Below are positions 1 to 13,300 of a stretch of 64,000 bases of DNA, piece by piece. A program made the translations under genes and the position numbers. The notes beneath the pieces were generated by a model. That model had not been told where the DNA came from, searched no databases, and saw nothing but the letters and a program-made list of their open reading frames with translations. The DNA comes from Heliocidaris erythrogramma (Eukaryota > Echinodermata > Echinoidea > Camarodonta > Echinometridae). Position 1 is the first letter of the stretch. The number at the start of each line of letters is the position of its first letter. Where the stretch lies: the NCBI GenBank assembly GCA_025617745.1, contig CM046864.1, forward strand, positions 27,652,199 to 27,716,198. The letters are read 5' to 3'.

Positions 1-1182
1 CACATATGCTAATTAGCTCATTAGGCTAATTATGCTATTCATGACAATTACATTACTTAAAAATAAAAACCGATGTCATAAATGAATTCCTCGTCATAGA
101 AACCCCTACAAAAGTTGTATTATTTATATTTTCAGGCTTTCTGGGTTAAGATTAGCAACATATTATATATTGCATATATGCTAATTAGATGAATATGCTA
201 ATTAGGCTAATAAAAAAAATTGCTCAAGGTTGCCAAGGTGGCAACCAAGCTGAATTTACCTCAATACCCATCTAGAATACGAATTAACAAAAAAACTTTG
301 TACTTAACAACTTTTCCAGGTCTCAAAAACTTCTACTGGACTATAGGATAAAGTGGAGTTTATAGACTGAGGTCTTATAAAGTATTAATGAACTATCGTA
401 CCATCACTTCTGTACCATTAAAATTGATTCCCTTATATTTCGAGAAGAATTGTGATGTGTTCCTTTTTTTTCCGTCCCGTCGCATTTAGTGGGTATTTAA
501 AGGATTTAAGGCGCGACGGGACGGAATTTTGCATGGAAAGTACAGTCCCATGTATGTCATTTGATGTAAGTATACTTTTTTTAACCCGAGCAAGTTTTTA
601 TTTATTTAATTTGAATAAACAATAGAGATTAAAAGTTGCTGAATCCAAAGTATCCTCCGGCATTCTGCCAGGGGATACAATTATTTTTATTTTTTTGTTT
701 GATGATTTCTCTTTGGTTTGACTTTTTCAAACTACGCGTGGTAGGACGTGCTGTGATAACTCCTTGGTAGGACAGGGAACAAATAATTATGATATGCTAA
801 TTGCGAGCGAGCGAAGCGAGTGAGATAAACACTTGACGCCCGTAATCATACCGATAGTTAGGATATATGTGTCCATATGTGACTTAAATTAAGATTTTTT
901 TTTTTTTCTTTCAAATTAGATATTTTGGCGGGCCGCATGAAATCGTCTCGCAGGCCGCAAGTGGCCCATGGGCGGCACTTTAAGAACAGGGGGTCTATGC
1001 CATATGTCTCATGATCATTATCCCAACAGTCAAAGACATGAGCAAATACTTTTATACACTGGTTCAAAAGTGTGCGTTTGACTGTCACATGAACTGTTAT
1101 ATCAATCTTCATATATGTAGAATGTAGACAATTACAGGTTATGTCATTACCGTGACTGTGGAACATCCTTAACAAGACTTAC
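1..1182. other. AT-rich intron or intergenic DNA at window edge
   Basis: No exon was recognised. The first 240 bases repeat the motif ATGCTAATTAG several times in both orientations, ending at GGTTGCCAAGGTGGCAACC, a hAT-terminus-like palindrome. Near 760 is a copy of the TAACTCCTTGGTA motif seen at 42.3 and 49.8 kb. The segment 780-830 carries GCGAGCGAGCGAAGCGAG. Confidence 0.4.
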
Positions 1183-1311
1183 CAATTTGTCTTGTCTTTT
1201 TCTTGAGGATCAGAAGCCAGAAGATACTGGAAACAACGCAGGAAACAACGCAACATGCAGCACAGATTAGTACTACTTTCCATCCAGGGTACATGCATGT
1301 AGATGTACAGT
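1183..1311 (-). CDS. Receptor gene, transmembrane exon
   Basis: The acceptor TTTTCTGTCTCTCCTGCAG and the donor ATTG|GTAAGT are both strong. After Cys-Thr-Ser-Thr-Cys-Met-Tyr-Pro the exon reads VVLICAACCVVSCVVSSIFW LLIL, about 24 hydrophobic residues, then KKKTRQ. The positive-inside rule puts KKKTRQ in the cytoplasm. The exon ends one base into a codon (phase 1), so at least one cytoplasmic exon follows. None is recognisable in the 1.18 kb left in the window. Confidence 0.66.
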
Positions 1312-4300
1312 CTGCAGGAGAGACAGAAAACTCTTTTACAAAACATGCATCATGCTGAACAAAAGTACCTATATATAGCGCTTGCATATCAGAGAGAAAA
1401 GATAGAGCAAGCACAATTCTTCCATGAAAACAGACTGCATGATTACAGCAAAATTTCTTTAAATTAGAACTTTGGAACATCTCCAAAATTTGATTAACAA
1501 TTTATTGTTCTCTTCCAAAATACTTTACTCGCCCTAAAAATGACAAATGTACATAGTCAAATAATTATGTCCATGGTACATGTATTCTAGTAGGCAGTTA
1601 ATAGTGCATAATTCCATGCACAGCAGATATCAAAGAGGAAATATCATTAACATATAACCTATGGCAACGCCCAAAACAGACACCTAAAGCTGGGAAACGA
1701 GGGGTATTTTTTCCTCAGAAAATAAATACTATGCCAGTCCCTAGCCTATGTATGTAGTTTCTCACAGCTTGGTATATTTGCATAATATTTGACAGCTAAT
1801 AATCAAAATAGATAATGAAATCATTGCTTCCGAGTGCTAATGATAACAATGCTTTATATATCTCTTATTTTTTCATCTCTGTTCCTTCTTACCTTGCTTG
1901 TCATCTCTACATGTAGTAGAATTCTCTGACGATTCTGTGGCATTGATGGATGGTTTAAGGGTAGTACTATTAATTTTGGGTTCAGATGTACAGCCCTTCA
2001 CATCTGGATAGTCAATGCAGCTTACGCAGTGGGTTATCATCACCATCCTTTGAAAGTAGAGAAGGGGAGATGCAAATTGTGTGCATCTGAGTTAAGAAGA
2101 CTCTTTGTACTTGGTATGCTAATTCACAGAGCTGACACTATTTCCCATGTACAAACAGAAGAGAAAAAAAAATCCTTGCAAATCTCACTGCTTGAGTAAA
2201 CATGCATATATAAATACAGTGTGTTTCTTCACAAAGGAAACCCAACTTTCTCCAGCAACATTTAGTTAAATGAACATGCATGTAACTTGGATTATATTGT
2301 AATACAGTCAACCTCGCCTAAGTCGATGATGACGGGACCGAGTGAAATGTGTCGACATAGGCGATTTTCGACTTGTGCGGAAGTCGAGGAAAATCCGACT
2401 TACGCGTGTATATACAACACAGGGACACCACGGTGGACACCACGGTGCAGACGGCGGTGCAGACGGCGGCCCGGCGGTTTGATCGATTGGGAGTTCTCAT
2501 CACTGTACCATGATTTATATTGTGCCGACATCAAGAAAATAAGAACATACATTCATGTACCCAGTATATTACTTCACACTCCTGTTACAAGTTAGGCAAT
2601 AAAGAATAAAACCAGACACGTCCAGTGATTAATTTCAATGTATTAAATCCTCCCTTACATCCCTTTATATGCACATGGCCGTGAAGGCAATAAAACTGCA
2701 TGCAGTTACAGCGTCTGTCCGGACAGCCGGCCGTGCAAATATGACTAACACATGACATTTTGTTCTTCACATGATGAGAGTGCGAGAGAGTGCACGATAG
2801 AGATCGCTCCAGCAAGTCGGGGATTTTTGTAAACAAAATCGGATTGTGGCAGTTTCGACAATGATTGATTTCACATCGCCGTCTACATGTAGTTCGACTT
2901 GTGCGGTGTAAATTTAATGTTTTTTCATGGTATTGTTCTGACAATTTGATCGATTTAGGCGAGTATTCGACTTACAAAAATTGACTTGTACAAAGGATTA
3001 ACACACGTAAGTCTATGAGGATAAATTGGGACTTTTTATTTTCATTGACTTGAGTGACTGTTCGATACATGCGACGTCGACTTAAGCGAGGTATCATTAA
3101 AAGAGGAATTTTTATCCCTTTTCATAATTTTGCTATCACATTTGTGATGATAGAGCCTGGGATCAAAGAACTATTTAATTTAAAGTCAGCAATGTAAAAA
3201 TTGATTTGAGCGTGAGAGTGAGATCTATTCATCTACATATTCATTGATTCTCACTGAGCTTTCTCGAGCACACACTTGCTTGGACAGACAAAGCGGTCAT
3301 TTGGAAGGACATTGGGGCTAACTTTGGACTCATCCTGTTGAAAGATGAATAAGGAAACATTAAATATACCTCTTTTTACTGTGTATCTTTATCACTTGCT
3401 TTTTTTTTTCTTTGAATTATACTTTGCATTGCTTTTGTGCGCAAACTGCTTTTGACATCACTCCATTAACCTTTCAAAGTCATCTACTGTATGCATGACA
3501 ATATCATTACATATTAATTTGGTATCACATGAAAGAGGATGAAATAACTTTGACATGAAAGATAGAAATTAATCCGGACATAATCTTTTTTCTAGTAATT
3601 GATGGGAAAAGATGGGTTTCCCTTTAAAGGCCAAGTCCACCTCAATATCAAGTTGATTTGAATAAACAGAGTAAAATGAAACAAGCATACCGTAAAAATT
3701 TCACTGAAATCGGATGTAAAATAAGAAAGTTATGGCATTTTGAAGTTTTGCATTATTTCATGAAACAGTGATATGCGTAGCATGGGCGGTATGCAAATGA
3801 TGAACCGATGATGTCACACACTCACTTTTCCTTATGTACTAGAGAGTGGCTGCATGGTCAAATAGAATTTGTACAGTCAAATTATAGAATGTTTAAAGAT
3901 AATTTGATGTTTGAGAATTATTTACAAGTCTTGGGTAAGAAAGGCACATCTATCATTTTAAGTAAATTCAGATGTTGAGCTAATGGACTACCTGTTAACA
4001 AGGGCAGGTTCGATGCAAGCCTGACAGATGAATTGCATTGAACTATATAGGAGATGAATTTCATTATGTTTTTGTTTGTCCCATTTTTCACAAAGAGAGG
4101 CTATTGTATTTACCTAGTAACTTGACTTCCAGTAGACCGAGGTGCATTACTATTCAATTCAGCTACATGTAATGCTTGCCATTTAAAAAAACTAGCCAAG
4201 TTTGTCAGAATTATTATGTTACATTTTTCTTCAACGCCTATATTAAGGAGAAAGACAGTAGTGTTTTTTTTTAAGTAAAATGGAGACGAATGCATGTACA

Positions 4301-7300
4301 CGTAGTGGTAGAGTAGTTAAACGTCCTATACGCCCTGATTTGTAAATGTGTTTATTTATATAGTATATTTTCACATGTATATTTACATTATCACTTATGT
4401 TTTTGTTTGTTTTATTTTTTCACCATGCAACATAGTCATTTACAAAAATTCAGTGAGTTACACTGAAATATGCATAGCAGGAACAGTGCATAAACAAAGA
4501 ATGTTTGAAGCGCAACGTCTCTATTTATATATTGTAAATATGTTTGTACTCTCATACCCCGAGAGGGGGTCGATAGAGTCAATAAAATCTAAATCTAAAT
4601 CTAAATCTAAATCTAAATCAGAATCCTTAGTGAAAATAATTCTGCTTACATCTGAGAATTTTGGCTCAGATATATTGATCTAGTTTTATTATCACTCTGT
4701 CATAAATTAAACTGTTCTATAACAAAATAAGCGCAGTGGATGATTCCTGTTTGGAGATGAAATTTGTCTGCCATCATTCATTTGGTGATCGGCAATGTAC
4801 AATGCACTGCATACCTATTCCCTGCACGACATTTGTAGATCGAACCACTGACAAGCCAAATGCTTAAATGCTTCGTGTCTTGGAGAGTCGTCTGTTGTGT
4901 CAATGATGCTGCATCGCATGGATTTGCAAGAACGGTGACAGTACAGTACATGAATGAAATTAATATTAAGTTTGAAGAAAAAATTTCCTCAAAGGAATTA
5001 TTAATGGCAAGCAGTAAATACAATAGGTTCGATATGACCTGCAACTACAAAATATCTTATATTTACTGACCCTTCTTTACACCTACAAACAGCATCAGTG
5101 GATTTTGTACAATTGCTTAACATGACAGCATTCACATCACAAGTGGAGCAAGGATGACAAGTTTGGTTGGTGTCATGTACAGAACGGTAGGTCATGGGGG
5201 GACAGTCCCCACACAAAGTTTCTCCAACCAGTGTCCCACAGCCACAGGAGGTCTGAAAGTGAGGATGAAAAACAAATGAGAAGTCGCTAAAATCCTAAAT
5301 GAAATATTCAGTAAAAGATAGAGTATATATGAAAGGTGGACACTTGAAAAATCCTTCAGAATGATATTTTGACAGAGCCAGATGATCTCTTTTCTTATGT
5401 ATTAATGGGCGAGGGTCTAATCAAAATGCATGTCATTATAAGAATTGTTAAAGTACATGTAGACATGAAGGGAAAAAAACAAAATTAATTATCAAAAGAA
5501 AGATTAGAAATCACAGAAAAACCTGAAAGAGTTTTAAACTCTAAATCTAATGCAGAAAAGAATTAGAAGCATTTGGAAATTGGATATCTGAGAGGAGTAA
5601 TGCGGTAATACAGACTCTCAAATCGCCCCTCCAACAGTGACGTCACCAGGGCGAATTCCATGCACAGTGCAATCGAGCATGATGCCCTACTGTTTATCTT
5701 CATTTTGGCTTTTTATGCGATTTTGAGCTACATGTATTATTCTTTTCCAATAAAATAAATATCTGAAGATCAAATTAGCTGTTTTGTTTCTTTATTTATT
5801 CCTCACAATTATCTAAATTTTGACAATTTCATGGTGCATGACGATTAACAGAATGCTAGTCATGACAGGAATGATCGTGTAGCATGTAGGGTACATGTAC
5901 GTACCAGTATCCAGTATAATGTTTTATCCTGAATATTCCTCTTTGCACTATGAATTAACCGCAATGCCATGCCCTTTTTTTCTTTTCAGAAAAAAAAAAC
6001 ACTTTAGGCTAAAGCTCGATCGAGTTTGCTCAAAATCAACTCACACACTGCAGCACAGACTTATTAGCAAGTTGCATGAGTTCAGCTAAACTGCAGTGTG
6101 ACCAAACTAGCCTAAAATAAGTTATTCACGACAACCAAAGCACTTTGTACGAATCAAAGAGAAAGATATTTCATATGATCAGAAGTCAGAATTATTTACA
6201 GTAAATCAAATAGTTTTTTTTTTGTTCGCTCAGAGCTCACCCAAGAAGCTTGCAAATAATACAAGCTGTGTGAATGTGCTGAGCAAACGAAATACCGTAA
6301 ATAATCCTGGCTTTTTGGACTTTGAAAATAAGCCACAATGCCATGAGCTTAAGATATATCTTTCTCTTTAATTCGTGTATGGTGTTTAGTTGTCATAAAT
6401 ACAATAACTTGAATTGTAGAGACCAAAAAATTCTTTAAAACATAATCATAAGATGTTTTATGATCTCAATTAGTCTTTACTGGGCTACATATCAAACACT
6501 ATTCAGGCATGTAGAGTACTTACCTCTGCAATCCGCTGTTTACCATTAGGACACTCGCACCATTTGCATTTGTTTTCATTGGGGGTCCCAGTACACATCA
6601 GGGGACTCGCACTCTGGTTCCGAGTCCCTCTTCACTCTCTTCTTCTTCATCTAGTGACAAGAAAGGCAGGATGAATGCGATTAAACTCTATGTATTTACC
6701 TTTGATGTGCACATACTTAACAAATATCTTGTATACTTTTAACAATTTTTTTTAAAGTTTATTGATGGTTATTGAGATATATTGGTAGTGAGGCTAAAGA
6801 CACGGACTATCATGACATTTGACCTAATAACCCCTAAACCTAATCAGATCATCTCCCTATAGTGACCTACATGTACATGTTTGTAGGACAAAGTCTGAAG
6901 TTCATAGCTCAATATACATTATAAGCTCTTTACTATTAAATGTATGACTTTATACACAAGTTTTACATGTATATTTACTCTTCTTAACCCTTTAGCGCTT
7001 GAAGAGTCGGGAGATTGTAGTCTTTTACTCCTCACACCACCCCTCAAGTTAACCATCTTTTGCAATAACCTCTCCGCTGTATGCAAAATCTCTCTGCAGT
7101 AATGCATCGTTGCAATGCAGATTCTAAACAGTTTATATCTAAAGACACACACTTTTGTTGTGCCCGATCCCCTACCTTCGTTATTAAATGGGTCAACGTC
7201 CACAGGCATTCTCGGGCGGTTTTGGGCGGTTTTGGGCGGCTTGAGTGCTTGAGGGTTAAAAAAGGAAATATCAATAACATCATGCAAAACACCAAACTGT

Positions 7301-10300
7301 AAGACAGCATTCAGAATATAAAAGAAATACGAATAGATCAACAATACAAAATGTGAATCAACATGTACAGTTACTACAGTATAATTCTCAAAAAGTCTGG
7401 TCAAAAATCTCATAATAATGTACATGTACATGTACATGTAGTCTATACACCGTTACGGTAGTTCTAATATTCACAGCTTTGATATAATGCCAATACATTA
7501 ATAAAGGAAATTTGGTCATGAATGCACAATGCTAGATTGCTCCTTATCATTATGAAATTTAAAGGGGAATTAACCTCAAAATATAAATGTGCCCATATTC
7601 AAAGATGTAATCTATTCCATTTTGTTGCCCTACGTAGTTTTGCATTAAAATATATACGAGATGGGTATAAATGAAGATTTTCTCAGCAAGATTTATCCTG
7701 TGCTAGCGATACCACGGGGCTGCCATTTTCTTGATGTGTACATAAAGATATTTTTAATCCGAATGCAATCCGAATTGTCTTTCTTCCTGATACAAAATTC
7801 CATTTGAGATTTGAAATATTTAATAGATATATATATTCTAAAAACAAAATTGTGTTTTACATGTATATTTCTTTGAAAATTACGATATTACTAAATATCA
7901 ATCTATTTTCTTGATACTATGACGTACGTGACAGAGCGAATTAATTCAAATTTATGGATGATGACTTTCCCGAGCGTCAATAGTGACAAACTATGCATTC
8001 ACCTGCTTTGAGATAATGGACTTCAAAAGTCAGAATGCGCGTTGTATAAATTATGTTCTGCTCTGCCTGGCAAGACCAAGAAATTGATTTTAAAATCAAT
8101 GTATACACCTGTATTTTCCATCATATATGGGGCCTTTTTATAATGAATAGAAGTAATTTGGCTCATGGATTAAAAGTATCTTCCTGACCGGAACGGTCTC
8201 CAATGGTTCATGTACAACTCCATGTCATCAAGAAAATGGCAGCCCCCATGAAGTGTTAGCAGATGATACCATGTGCTAGAATGTCTTGATTTAATAAACC
8301 CTTTTCTGATATTTTATTTCTAAAGTGATACAGGTCAATGATTAAGAATATATTACACCTTTGAACATATTAAAGTACATTCATATTCTAGTGTTAATTC
8401 TCCTTTAAATTGTTGTACAGATTCTATGATATCATTTAGTGAAACCTTGAGACAAATGAAGTTGTGATGTTACAAGTAAGTGTGATTGTGACAAATCAAA
8501 CAAAATATCAAAAGTGCATGTATTAGTACAGAATAATAACAGAACCTGATGACTTGGAAAAAAAAGTGCTTTGATCAACATATTAAGTTGAAGAGCACTT
8601 AAGTAATTACTACTGTTTCGATTGTGCCCCCCCCCCCCCCCCCCCCCCCCACCTTTTAGAATGATCTTTTTTTTCTTTTTTTTTTTGCTTGTCAGAGAAT
8701 TATGGAGGGAAACTGGACCCCCATAACCCCCCCCCCCCCCACCCCCCACTGAACGAATTTTGGAGGTGGGGGGGGGGGGAATTTGCATTTGTATTTTTAA
8801 TTTGTGAATTTGTAATCAACCAAACGCAAATTGGAAACTCTGTGACGTATCTTATCCATTTGCTCCGTAAACAAAAATTCATAAATTTTCATTTTCTTTG
8901 TTTTTGATGAGGGAATAGATTTGCATCACACAGGTTTTGTGTAAAAGCATGAAATGATTATACATGTACATGTATCTAAGGTGCATGTATGATAAAGAGA
9001 GAAAATGGAAATTCATGATTTTTTTTTTCAGCACAGGGAAAATGGGAGATGAGCTCACAAGATAAGTCACAGAGTTGTCAATTTGTGTTTGAGTGATTAC
9101 AACTTCAAAACTTCCTTATTTCTCATTGCATTTTGCTGAAACTTTCACTGATCTGTTTCCTTAATTTTTCTGCTTCTTTTAAAGCCAAGTTGACATGAAG
9201 GTGCACTTCCCCTTTAAAGGTACATGTAGGACTGTTTAATCACAGGGAACTACTGAGATAATACAAAAGTCAATGATCTAGAGCACACAAGAATACTACA
9301 TGATTTTCAAAGAGTGCAATATTGTAAATGCTTTTTTTGTTTTTCTCTCTCTCGCTCTCGCTCTCTCTCTCCCATCATGGCTAAAATTTTAATGCATTTG
9401 GCACCATGCATGGATGGGCTTAATTTAGAGTGTTGGCAGAAAATCTACCAGTACTAAATATTCACAAGAAATATTTCAGAGACAACAACTCCATGGCAAG
9501 AACAAGGACTCTTAGAAAAAAAAAGATCAAAGATCGTTCTTCCTTGAATGAGATATATTATCCTCTAGTGCAAAAAAATGTCTGTTCATCAAAAGGAATT
9601 GAGAAAGGGAATCTTTTGAGGAATTTGGGTACAAAACAGAGTTCTCGATATGATATCAGACATCATGAAAGCATTTCCAAAAGGATACTATCACTGATAT
9701 TAACTTGGAAAAAATCGTAGCTTTCATACATGTTTCAAGAAATCTTTACCAATATTTTTTCTGATTCTTTTGCTCCTATTCATCAAAGTGTCTATGAAGG
9801 GGGATCTCCTCTTTATAAAGAAATAATTGCAATTCAATTTACATTTGTAAAATTATGCATGCCATATGGGCCATCATCTCTGATTAAATATGGGTTAAAG
9901 GTGAAAACAAAATCATGGCAAGTGTGCACGAAACTGTGAAATTAAAGATAAAAGTTGAGTCCTGGTCATGAGATTGAATTGTGAAAGAAATTGTCTCAAA
10001 GCAATAAGTTTGATCATATAGCACATACCGGTAAGAATTGTATGGTGTATTTAGATTTTGGAATCACAAAAATGATAAGGAATTGACTCAGTCCTGCTGA
10101 GAGTCACATGCACTGCACACAGAAATGAAGTGTGATCTCCTCTAAAAAGCTAAAATGCAATTCAATTTATATTTGTAAATGCATGCCATGTGGGCCATCA
10201 TCTCTGATTAATTATGGGTAAAAGGTGAAAACAAAATTACAGCAAGTGTGCGCCAAACTGTGAAATTAAAGATAAAGTTGAATTCTGGTCATGTGATTGA

Positions 10301-13300
10301 ATTGTGAAACAGCCGCGGCTCTACACTGCAATTAACTCCTCGTAAAGTCGTAAAAGCTTTTGAATTCCTAACGGCTATCGAAGCCCTCTGCTGAGGGAGG
10401 AGAAGAAATCCTCGAAAATTCACATTCTTGTATCTCCCTTATTTGGGCCTTAAAAATCATGAAAATTCCAGAGTAGATAGGAAATGATATTCATATCAAT
10501 TTTCACTGAAAACGGTTGAGTATTTTTTGAGATACAAGTATTTTTTCTGTTTCAAAGGGCCGAGAAAAGAGGTTTTGTTTTTTTCCAACACAAGTCTGCG
10601 ACAAAATTAATATGCAAACAAATGACATATTGCTAGACTTTAAACTCTGGACTGTCTCACTCCCTGCACAGTTTCAAGTTTGCGCAGTTAGTAGTTTTGT
10701 GTTAAACTACCATAAAAATCAAAGACTTAACATGAAAAGACTGCAAGTCACAGTCTATCATGAAATGATTCGCCTCTGTGCGCATGCGCTCACCCGATGT
10801 CATCCTTTTGCCTCAGCTCGTGCTCACTTCGATCAGCCGTTGTGTTATAAGCTACTGAAATCCTTGCAATCTGATTGGCTGAGAGCAAATTTGTTGGTAA
10901 CATTCACTAACAAGACGCGCCCCGTTTACTCTCGATCTTGTGTGTATGTTGTACGTGTACTGTGCATGTGTCATCCTCAAAATTATTCATACCCCTTGGA
11001 AAATTAGAGAATTTTGCATTTTTCGCAAAAATGAAAGGGGAACTGGATTTACATGCACATCACTTGAATACATTTAGTTATCTACAAACGAATGATGTTT
11101 CTGGTTTCACCTCATTTGCATAACAATAGAAAAAGTGAGTTATCCAAATTTTGCGATGTTCAAAATTATTCATACCCTTGGTGATTCATTGACTCTACTG
11201 ATCATTATGAATCAAAACCTTTGTGATTAAAGCTTGTAACCCTTCAATACACTGTCCCAAGGCTTCTGGAGGTCTCTACTGAGATAGCAGGCCAATACCT
11301 GGTACCCAATGGCTAAATTTCCTTGAGGATGTTGTCCAGAGATGCCTTCACCTGGTCTTCAGGGCATTTCTTGAATTTAAAGGAGATTTAATGTATACAA
11401 AGGGTGTAGTTATTGACTTAGTGGTTACGGGACTATGATACTGCTACTTTCATTTAGGTAGTTTTCTGCTTATTTTGATGAAAATTTTACTCTGAAGACG
11501 AAGAAAAACACTCTTCCTGCAGAGACCTTCCCCAGAGCCCTTCCATGTTGCACTGTCTGAGAGGAGTTTGCCCTCTTAATTTTGCTCCATTCTCAGACGG
11601 GAGTTGTAAAGAGATCTCGCGGAATCTCTACAACTATGAACTATAAACTCAGAGGCTCTCTCTGAGAAACCCAAAGCCCTAGCGTCTCCCCCGATAACGG
11701 TCAAGCGGTCAAGTGAAGGGCCTCGTGCCGACCATGGAGGATCCCAGATAGAGGCCGAGACCCAGGTCTGGCTTCAGAGGGAGCGGAAACGGCTGCCCCT
11801 CCAGGAGGGACAGGAGTAGGGTTAACCAAGGACCCACGCTCGATCCTCCTTGATCTTTCTCAGAACCTGAGGGATCAACAGAAAAGGGGGGAAAGCATAG
11901 CCGCGAAAGTGTCTCCAGTGGAGAGCGAAAGCATCGAGTGCCCAAGCCTCCGGGACCGAACCCGAGAACAGTACCTCGGAAGATGGTGGTTGAGAGAGCG
12001 GTCGCAAAAAGATCGACCTCTAGCGGCGCCCACGTCGCATGTAGAAGATCGAAAAACCCCTGATGGAGGGACCATTCGGAAGGGAGACACTTGCCCCCGT
12101 GACAGAAAGTCTGCTATAAGATTTTCTTGTCCGGGAAAGTAGGTGGTTATCAGAAAAATGTCATTCGTCCGACACCACCTCAACAACTGGGCAGCAAGCG
12201 AGTTCAGGGAACCCGACCGGGTTCCACCCTGACGATTGATGTAGACAGCAACCGTGATGCTGTCCGTAAGGATAAGCATGGAGTGCCCCGCAATCGTGCG
12301 CCTAAGAAAGAGGAGCAACATGAATGCCGCCAGCATATTCAGCACAAAGATATGGGGAATGGTACGCAGAAGAGACCAATCCCCCGAAACCATCTTGCCC
12401 CCACAAAGGCCGCCCCCAGCCTAGAAGCGACGCATCCATCGAGATGGCCACTGACGAAATAGGGATGCGGGGTTTGCCTCGAGCAAGAAACGTCTCGTCT
12501 GCCCAGGGGGCGAGGAGACGTCTGATCTCCCTCGGTAATGGAATTCATACTCTGAGGGAGTCTATGCCTGGCAGGCAAAAACCTTCAAGAGGTGCCTCTG
12601 GAAGGGCCTCAACAGAAGTCTATAATCCGGCAATACATCCACTCGGCTCAAGAGGTAGCCTAGAATTTGAAACCAGCGCTTTGCCCGTACGCTGCGCTTA
12701 ACAGGCGCAGGGACCGAGCGGCTGACGTAATCGTCCAAATTCTGTCGCGGCAAGGGCAGGCGACCTGATTCGGGATATCTATCTCCCCACCTAGTTACAC
12801 TGAGGTAAGGGTGGGAGACAGCTCCGACTTCTCCCAGTAGATTAAAAATCCTAGCTCCGGTCTGGAGTAGGAGGTACAACTGGTCTTGGAACACAGGCTT
12901 TGAATGTGCTACCAGGAGACAATCGTGCAGGTATACAAAGTGTCGGAGGCCGCGATTCCTTAGGAAGGCGTTTATAGTCGATACTACCCAGGTGAAGATG
13001 CGGGGAGCTGGTTTCAGCCCGAACGATAGGGCACAAAACCTGAAACCTTTTGCCTTGGAAGGTGAAACCCAAAAGACCCCCCCCAAAAAAAAAAAAATCC
13101 CCCAGTAAGGGCATGCTTACCAGCTAAGCATGCATAGGCAGCCTTGAAATCATACGTAAAGGGCATCCCCGAAGAGGGAACCCTTTGCCTGAAGAGAAGA
13201 GAAGACTAAGCAGAAACCGGCTGGGCCGGTGGGAAAAACTCAGGTAAGTATCTCTCCAAAAGAGCCTGGGCGACAGTAAGCAAACCCTGACGGTGTTGGG

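Larger units (their letters stand above)
2048..5066. other. Receptor intron with repeats
   Basis: Apart from the pogo-like element and the possible 4.8-kb exon, this intron holds one end of a Kolobok-type MITE (TTTAAAGGCCAAGTCCACC at 3622-3640) and a 6-bp microsatellite (ATCTAA, 4585-4618). No other coding segment was recognised. Confidence 0.4.

Noticed and set aside
9430-9720. 96-codon plus-strand frame
   Set aside because: No family signature, no splice sites of note; surrounded by repeats.
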